Of a stretch of DNA of 22,801 nt, positions 15,929 through 22,200 are shown in pieces. The notes below the pieces were generated by a model. The model ran no database searches. It saw nothing but the letters and a program-made list of their open reading frames with translations, and had not been told where the DNA came from. The stretch spans positions 1-22,801 of the IMG/VR virus record IMGVR_UViG_3300031703_000059; one strand, 5' to 3'. Source of the stretch: a virus. The position numbers were made by a program, and so were the translations under genes. Position 1 is the stretch's first letter, and each line of letters opens with the position of its first letter.

Positions 15929-17227
15929 GTGAGTAGACCTTTAAAGATTAAATACAGCGGATCGACGTTCGACGGCTTGCAAGAGATGACGAACACTGAG
16001 TTAGACGGTGTAGCTGATTTAATCTTGAAGGAGTTTATCGATAACGTTGGGACAGGTCACCTTGCTATGAATACGCAAGGCACTTGGACTGATATTGGTA
16101 CGTTCGTTGATACAATCCGCACAGAGGCTGTTGGAACACACCCAGCCTCTGGTGCAGTAACATCTACTAATTACGTTTTCAGACAAAACCTAACTGCGGT
16201 TACACCTAACCCTTCAGTCAGACCATTAAGAATTAAGTATGATGGTGCGACGTTTAAGGGTACTCAGGATATGTCTAATGCTGAGATCGTCACTAACGTA
16301 ATTAACCGCTGCAAATCCAAACTAGCTGGTTTCTCTATAGGTTCATATAAACTACAACCTTCATCCCCTGCTGGTGGATCTTGGTCGGCTGTTGCTACTA
16401 TAACTAACACACGAAGAGATGCTGCTGCTGAAACATCTACCCTTTGGAAACGTATAGATACTCCATCGGCTACAATAACTAACCCTATAAAACATACGTC
16501 TTCGTTAACTATCAAAGAGATGACTAACGCTGAAGTTATAGGATTGACTGATTCATTAAGGTCAGAAATAGTCGCTTCTGGTATAGGTAAGTATGAATTG
16601 TCTGCTAACTCACCAGCTGGTGGTGGTTCTTGGCAACAATGTGGTTCTGGTTTTTCAGATACCAGAAAGGTTGTATCGAACGTAACATATTCGGCAGGTT
16701 ATACTGGCACTTATAACCGTAACTGGGCAGGCGTGTATACAGGTTCTTATAATAGAACTTATACTGGTACTTACTCAGGTGGTTATGTCCATGCTTACGC
16801 TGGTACATATAACAGAACTTATACTGGGTCATACTCAGGTGGTTATGTACACAGTTGGGCAGGCACATATAACAGAACTTATACTGGGTCATACGCTGGC
16901 GGTTATGTAAGATATTATGCTGGTACTAATTATGGTACATATACTGGCTATTACGCTGGTGGTTATGTACACAGTTGGGCAGGCACATATAACAGAACTT
17001 ATACTGGTGTATATTCTGGTGGTTATGTACACAGTTGGGCTGGATCGTATAACAGAACATGGACTGGCGTGTATACAGGAAACTATGTACACAGTTGGGC
17101 TGGATCGTATTCAGGTTATTACGCGAATACTTACGCAGGAACATATACAGGAAACTATGTAGGTGCTACGGTGCAATCAGCATTGGAAACAGCTAATACA
17201 CTAAAACTTTGGATGAGAGTAACATAA
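15929..17227 (+). CDS. Aromatic tetrapeptide-repeat tail protein (candidate adhesin)
   Basis: This 432-residue protein starts at GTG. It has three N-terminal repeats of about 60-65 residues (about 3-65, 98-163 and 188-247), sharing I-K-Y-x-G-x-T-F, an M-T/S-N-x-E helix start, and in copies two and three G-S/K-Y-x-L...S-P-A-G-G-x-S-W...T-R. This N-terminal module occurs in tail proteins of marine T4-like phages. From residue 258 to 410 the protein is 38 consecutive tetrapeptides with Tyr or Trp every fourth residue; 18 unique residues follow, ending L-K-L-W-M-R-V-T. The repeat resembles the one in the adhesin at 11736. Aromatic, Ser/Thr and Gly richness suggests a surface-exposed, carbohydrate-binding or glycosylated stalk. 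No known catalytic motif is present. The name 'adhesin' is inference. Confidence 0.75.
   Translation: MSRPLKIKYSGSTFDGLQEMTNTELDGVADLILKEFIDNVGTGHLAMNTQGTWTDIGTFVDTIRTEAVGTHPASGAVTSTNYVFRQNLTAVTPNPSVRPLRIKYDGATFKGTQDMSNAEIVTNVINRCKSKLAGFSIGSYKLQPSSPAGGSWSAVATITNTRRDAAAETSTLWKRIDTPSATITNPIKHTSSLTIKEMTNAEVIGLTDSLRSEIVASGIGKYELSANSPAGGGSWQQCGSGFSDTRKVVSNVTYSAGYTGTYNRNWAGVYTGSYNRTYTGTYSGGYVHAYAGTYNRTYTGSYSGGYVHSWAGTYNRTYTGSYAGGYVRYYAGTNYGTYTGYYAGGYVHSWAGTYNRTYTGVYSGGYVHSWAGSYNRTWTGVYTGNYVHSWAGSYSGYYANTYAGTYTGNYVGATVQSALETANTLKLWMRVT
16700..17158 (+). repeat. 12-bp tandem repeat (38 units) with 60-bp higher-order period
   Basis: From the Tyr codon at 16700, 38 four-residue units follow with no phase break; each ends in Tyr or Trp except one (A-G-T-N). 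Five units form a higher-order 20-residue, 60-bp block: AGTY NRTY TGSY SGGY VHSW. The V-H/V-R unit falls at units 8, 13, 18, 23, 28 and 33, and N-R-T units at 5, 10, 15, 25 and 30 (unit 20 is Y-G-T-Y; unit 2, N-R-N-W, is off phase). Copies of the 60-bp block are close to identical in DNA, so recent in-frame expansion is likely. Confidence 0.93.
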
Positions 17228-17230
17228 ACT

Positions 17231-17644
17231 ATGATTAAAAAGATAATCACACCTAGATGGGATAACGAAGCTAAAACTAGAGTTCGTTGTACTTTCGAAT
17301 ATGAAGATGGTTCTAACGTAACTGCTGCAGTTAGTGATACTGAAGGTGGTAATCCAGACTGGACGCAGATATTCACTGATTTTAAAGAAGAAGATATAGG
17401 TGCGTTCGATGGTAAAAAAAGGATGCCTAAAGGACAGCACGGTGGTCGAGAACAAGACCCATTCGTGAAGCAGAAAGATTTGAATGAGATGTTATTCACA
17501 TCCAAATTAGAAGCTTTCGAGATTGCTGAAATCAAAAACTCAAAAAATCGAGTCTTGAAGTCTAAGATCCGTAAATCTAAAACAATGACCGAAATTACTG
17601 CTTATACAGCGGCTATTATCCTCTCGGAGATGGACACTAAATAA
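17231..17644 (+). CDS. Conserved phage protein of unknown function
   Basis: This 137-residue protein is not assigned to a family. The N-terminal 45 residues look like a small beta-hairpin domain (F-E-Y-E-D-G-S-x-V-x-A-A-V-S-D-T-E-G-G-N-P-D-W), a pattern I associate with hypothetical proteins near phage fibre genes. The middle is charged (G-K-K-R-M-P-K-G-Q-H-G-G-R-E-Q-D-P-F), and the last 60 residues are helical with many Lys/Arg (K-N-S-K-N-R-V-L-K-S-K-I-R-K-S-K). It has no signal peptide or membrane segment. It lies three bases after the aromatic-repeat gene and before the oxygenase, so a fibre assembly or chaperone role is possible but unproven. Confidence 0.6.
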   Translation: MIKKIITPRWDNEAKTRVRCTFEYEDGSNVTAAVSDTEGGNPDWTQIFTDFKEEDIGAFDGKKRMPKGQHGGREQDPFVKQKDLNEMLFTSKLEAFEIAEIKNSKNRVLKSKIRKSKTMTEITAYTAAIILSEMDTK

Positions 17645-17669
17645 CATCATACTAAGCAATTAAGGAAGT

Positions 17670-18299
17670 ATGATGAGAGACGTGGAAATTAACGACCCGT
17701 ATATCCTAGAAAGGTTAAACGGGTTTTTAGAATCATTCAATAAACTAGATATCGAAAAGTCCTTTAAGATGGACAACCGAGACCCATCCATAGATAAAGT
17801 TTATGGTACTTCGGAAGAATACCTAAAGAAGATGCGGGTCGAAGGTCACGTAGGATACCCTATGGCGATCAAAGGCATAGATATCCTAGCTCACCCAACT
17901 AAGAAAGACGGTTGGGGTGAGATTGAACAGGAAGTGTCTTATGAGTTCGGAAGAGAACTAGGGGCGCAACAAAACGCACTCTGCTGTTACTACCCTTCTG
18001 ATGGGTTTATAGGTTGGCACGATAACCACGACGCTCCAGGTCACACACTACTATTCACTTGGTCCGCAACAGGTGACGGTTACTATAGGTACAGAGATAT
18101 CGATACTGGTGAAGTTAAAACTTTACCTGATAGAGCTGGTTGGATCTGTAGAACTGGTGAGTACGGGGACGGTAAGGCTGCTCCTGAACAATGGCACTGT
18201 GCTGCTACGAACGAACCAAGATGGTCTATAGCATTTTACGTTAGGTCTAAAGCGATGATTGATATGATAGTTGAAGATCTTGAATATCCTGACAGTTAA
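17670..18299 (+). CDS. 2OG-Fe(II) oxygenase-like protein
   Basis: This 209-residue protein has the layout of a 2-oxoglutarate/Fe(II) dioxygenase double-stranded beta helix. It shows C-C-Y-Y-P-S-D-G-F-I-G-W-H at 105-117, P-G-H-T-L-L-F-T-W-S, G-D-G-Y-Y-R-Y-R-D, P-D-R-A-G-W, then W-H-C-A-A-T-N-E-P-R-W-S at 175-186. His117 and His176 would bind iron and Arg184 would bind 2-oxoglutarate. The position two residues after His117 is Asn119 instead of the usual Asp/Glu. The fold resembles AlkB- and prolyl-hydroxylase-like families common in marine T4-like phages; the substrate is unknown. ATG 17670 is followed at once by ATG 17673, whose spacing from AAGGA (six bases) is better, so the true start may be one codon later. 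It overlaps the downstream glycosyltransferase by 29 bases. Confidence 0.75.
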   Translation: MMRDVEINDPYILERLNGFLESFNKLDIEKSFKMDNRDPSIDKVYGTSEEYLKKMRVEGHVGYPMAIKGIDILAHPTKKDGWGEIEQEVSYEFGRELGAQQNALCCYYPSDGFIGWHDNHDAPGHTLLFTWSATGDGYYRYRDIDTGEVKTLPDRAGWICRTGEYGDGKAAPEQWHCAATNEPRWSIAFYVRSKAMIDMIVEDLEYPDS

Positions 18300-18987
18300 A
18301 TGGGGTGACAAATATTCCTCTGAATACGTCAACACCCTATACGATACTATAAGTGATTGTAACTTTTATTGTTACACCGAAGACCCAACAGACCTTAACC
18401 CTAATATCAACGTAATTCCGATTGATAATGAGTTAGAAGGTGTTTGGAATAAACTCTCTATGTTCCAAAAGGGGTTCGGTGGGATTGAAGGTAAGATAAT
18501 GTATCTCGATCTAGACGTTGTTATACAGAAAGACTTAACAGACTTATACGAATCAACGGAAGGTTTCACAATGGTAGAATGCTATTGGAAACCCCTTACA
18601 GAACTATACACCTCTAACCACTATAGTATAAAAACCGATATGAATATTAACTCGTCCGTAATGATATGGAATCAGGACGAGAACACCCACATCTGGGATA
18701 AGTTCATGGAAGACCCAGAGTGGTACATGCTTAAATATTTAGGTATAGATAGGTTTATATTCTGGGAGAAATTGACCAACAACTTCTTCAAAGAGCTATT
18801 GATATATTCAAGGCTCTATGGTATTAATGCGATGAACGGGTGGTATAATGTGTGGACAAGGGCATATTATCACAAAGAGGCTTATATATGTTTAATGAAC
18901 GGAAATACTTCAACACAAGATTATGTTGAGCTCCGAAATGATATAAATAAACATATAGACCCGTATCTCTATACGATCCAAATTTAA
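18271..18987 (+). CDS. GT-A-like glycosyltransferase B
   Basis: This 238-residue protein starts at TTG 18271, giving M-K-I-L-N-I-L-T-V-K-W-G, a first beta strand typical of this family. No ATG start is available before the conserved strand. W-N-K-L-S-M-F at 59-65, I-M-Y-L-D-L-D-V-V at 76-84 (the D-x-D nucleotide-sugar/metal site) and I-N-S-S-V-M-I-W at 126-133 support a GT8-related or capsular-polysaccharide-type GT-A transferase. The last 50 residues lack the F-H-G-x-x-K-P-type metal-binding His seen in many relatives; L-M-N-G stands roughly in that place. The coding region begins 29 bases inside the oxygenase gene, so production of the two enzymes is coupled. Donor and acceptor are unknown. 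Similarity to glycosyltransferase A is in layout only. Confidence 0.72.
   Translation: MKILNILTVKWGDKYSSEYVNTLYDTISDCNFYCYTEDPTDLNPNINVIPIDNELEGVWNKLSMFQKGFGGIEGKIMYLDLDVVIQKDLTDLYESTEGFTMVECYWKPLTELYTSNHYSIKTDMNINSSVMIWNQDENTHIWDKFMEDPEWYMLKYLGIDRFIFWEKLTNNFFKELLIYSRLYGINAMNGWYNVWTRAYYHKEAYICLMNGNTSTQDYVELRNDINKHIDPYLYTIQI
18942..18949 (+). promoter_or_regulatory. Candidate late promoter box before terminal fibre cassette
   Basis: An exact TATAAATA on the coding strand lies near the 3' end of glycosyltransferase B, 56 bases before the ATG at 19006. It would give a leader of about 50 bases that includes AGGAAACATA just before the start. It is well placed to transcribe the small attachment gene and the giant fibre. 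Confidence 0.38.
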
Positions 18988-19005
18988 TCCTCGATAGGAA
19001 ACATA

Positions 19006-19287
19006 ATGGCAACTAAAGTAATTATCAAAAAATCAGCTGTGGCTGGCAAAACACCGACATCCGCTCAATTGGACTACGGTGAGCTGGCTATAAACGTTGT
19101 AGATAAGAAAATATACACGAAAGATCATATCGGTAATGTCATTGAGTTATCCTCTACCTCTTCTGGTGGTGGTGGTGGACTATCAGGATTAGACGGTGGT
19201 GGTTGGGACAGAGTTATAACCTATGATGGTGATGACGCAAACCCTGATCCTCTAACAGCAACTTATGACGGTGGAGGAGCAATCTAA
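19006..19287 (+). CDS. Small fibre-attachment protein (Mtd-N-like)
   Basis: This 93-residue protein starts after AGGA at good spacing. Residues 3-48 (K-V-I-I-K-K-S, then L-D-Y-G-E-L-A-I-N-V-V-D-K-K-I-Y-T-K-D) follow the same pattern as the N-terminal domain of Mtd-type fibres and the starts of the fibres at 14261 and 19287. The second half has a glycine run, then G-L-D-G-G-G-W-D-R-V and T-Y-D-G-G-G-A-I, a form common in tiny fibre-region proteins of marine T4-like phages. It is coupled to the giant fibre by a TAATG overlap, and the sequence just before its stop (GGTGGAGGAG) is also the giant fibre's ribosome site. A role as adaptor for that fibre is inferred. Confidence 0.72.
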   Translation: MATKVIIKKSAVAGKTPTSAQLDYGELAINVVDKKIYTKDHIGNVIELSSTSSGGGGGLSGLDGGGWDRVITYDGDDANPDPLTATYDGGGAI

Positions 19288-22200
19288 TGTCAATAAAAAT
19301 CCAACTAAGAAGGGACTCCTCTTCAAACTGGGTAACACATAACCCAGTACTAGGCGACGGTGAAATCGGTCTAGACGAAACAAATAACTATTTTAAAATC
19401 GGTGACGGCTCTAGTGCTTGGACCGCTTTATCTAACTTCACACAAAGTGTTGAATCTGTACAAGACATCATAGGCGCTATGATAACAGGTAATACCGAAT
19501 CAGGTATCGCTGTTACATATAATGACGCCACTGGTAAGTTGAACTTTGATGTTGGTGATCCTAACTTAAGTATCTCTGGCGACGCTAGTGGTACTGCGTC
19601 AATGTCTGACTTAGGTAACACTGATATTGCTGTTACTTTAGCAGCGACTGGTGTTACTGCTGCTTCATACGGTTCCGCTTCACAAGTCCCTGTTATTACG
19701 GTAGACGCTAAAGGTCGTATCACTGCTGCTTCAACAACTAATGTTGCTGGTGTAACAGACTTTGATTATAATACCTCGACTGGTGTTCTGGATATTGATA
19801 CTGCTGACGGAGCTAACTTCGCCACAACAGTAACATTAGATCCATTCGATACTGCTGATTTAACTGAAGGTTCAAACCTTTACTTTACAGACGCTCGTGT
19901 AATGACTTCGTTGGCTACAGTTTCTGGGCATATTATCCCTGATACTGATGTAACGTATGACTTAGGTTCTTCTGCTAACAAGTTCAGAGACCTATACTTA
20001 AGTGGTTCTACAATCTATTTGGGTGGCGCGACTATTACCGCTTCTGGCAGCACTGTTGTTCTTCCTACTGGTTCAGGTGGTGAATCTCCTGCGTTTACTG
20101 GTACTCCAACGGCACCTACTGCTGCAGCTAATACCAATACAACTCAGGTAGCGACTACTGCATATGTTCAAGCAGAACTTACTGAGTTAATCGGTGGCGC
20201 TCCTGGAACGTTAGATACTCTTAATGAGTTAGCTGCTGCGATTAATGACGACGCTGCTTACGCTTCTACACTAACAACCGCTTTAGGTACTAAAGAGCCT
20301 ACAATTACTGCTGGCACTACATTACAGTATTGGAGGGGTGATAAATCTTGGCAGACAATAGATAGTTCAGTTGTTCCTGAAAATACTAATCTATATTGGA
20401 CTACTGGCCGTGGTCAGAGTATGTTCGATACACGTCTAGCTACTAAAGATACTGCTAATTTAGCTGAAGGAACTAACCTCTATTGGACTACTACACGTGG
20501 TCAATCTATGTTCGATACACGTCTAGCTACTAAGAATACTGGTAACTTGACTGAAGGAAGTAACTTATACTGGACAACTGCTCGTGGTGACGCGAACTTT
20601 GATACACGTCTAGCTACTAAAGATACTGGTAATATAGGGGAAGGTTCTAACCTTTACTATACTGACGAACGTGTAGATGATAGAGTTAACGCTTTATTGG
20701 TTGCTGGTGCTAACGTATCATTGGTTTATGATGATTCTGCTGGTACGATGACTATCGCAGCAACTGAAGATAATCTATCTAACAATGATACTGATGATTT
20801 ATCTGAAGGTTCTACTAACCTTTACCATACAACAGCGAGAGCAAGGGCTGCTATCTCTGGAACTGGTTCTCTAAGTTATAGTTCTGGTACTGGTGTAATG
20901 TCCTTTACCCAAGGGAATACAGATACAATCACTGAAGGTTCTACTAACCTCTATTATACTGATGCTAGATCTAGAGCCGCTATTTCAGCGACTGGTTCTC
21001 TAGCTTACGATAACGGTACTGGTGTTATCTCGTTCACTATGAATGATGAGACTGTTCAGGATATCGTTGGCGCTATGGTAGCGTCTAATACTGAGTCTGG
21101 TATTGCTGTCACGTATGACGACGCTTCTGGTAAGTTGAACTTTGATGTTGGTGATCCAACGATTACCCTTGGCGGTGATTTGTCTGGTTCTGTGACACTT
21201 ACTAACCTCGGCAACGGTACATTAACTGCTACGATTGCTGATGACTCGCATAACCATGTGATCTCTAACGTAGACGGTTTTCAAGGTGAACTTGATGCTA
21301 AGGTAGACGACTCTCAAGTATTAACTGACGTTCCTGCTGGTGCTTTGTTTACTGATACAGTATACACCCACCCAGCGGCTCACGCAATCTCGTTTATTAC
21401 TGGCCTCCAAGCTGCTCTTAACGGTAAGATTGATGACTCTCAAGTATTAACTGACGTTCCTGCGGGGGCTTTGTTTACCGACACAACTTACACAGTAGGT
21501 GATGGTGGTCTAACGACTAACGACTTCACTACAGCTGATCATAGTAAGTTGGATGGTATTGAAGCATCTGCTACCGCTGATCAAACTAACGGAGAGATTC
21601 GTACGGCTGTTGAAGCTGCCACGGATTCTAACGTATTCACAGACGCTGATCATACTAAGTTGAACGGTATTGCGGCATCTGCTACCAATTACTCTCACCC
21701 AGCTAATCACGCTATATCAGTAATTACTGGTCTACAGGCTGCTTTGAACCTTAAAGCTCCCCTTGCTAGCCCTGCGTTAACTGGATCTCCTACTGCTCCA
21801 ACTGCTGCTGCTAATACCAATACTACTCAAGTTGCTACAACTGCGTATGTACAGGCTGAATTAACAGAACTTATTGGTGGTGCTCCTGGAACGTTAGATA
21901 CTCTGAACGCATTGGCTGAAGCGATTAATGATGATGCGGCTTACGCTTCTACATTAACTACTGCTCTTGGTACTAAGGTAACTAAAACAACCAATCAGGC
22001 ACTAAGTTCAGCGGCTGATGCTATGACTATATCTGGTCATACTATTACCTTAAACCGTGGCGATGGTACTACGGATACTGTAACAGTTCCTGATAATAAC
22101 ACTACCTATTCTGTAGGTGATGGTGCGTTAACTCAGAAGAACTTTACCACTACATTAAAGAACAAGTTAGACGCGATTGAAGCTTCTGCTGATGTTACAG

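Noticed and set aside
16741-17100. Regular 60-bp repeats that could suggest a CRISPR array
   Set aside because: There are no unique spacers between repeats; the whole stretch is one coding frame with a 12-bp subperiod.
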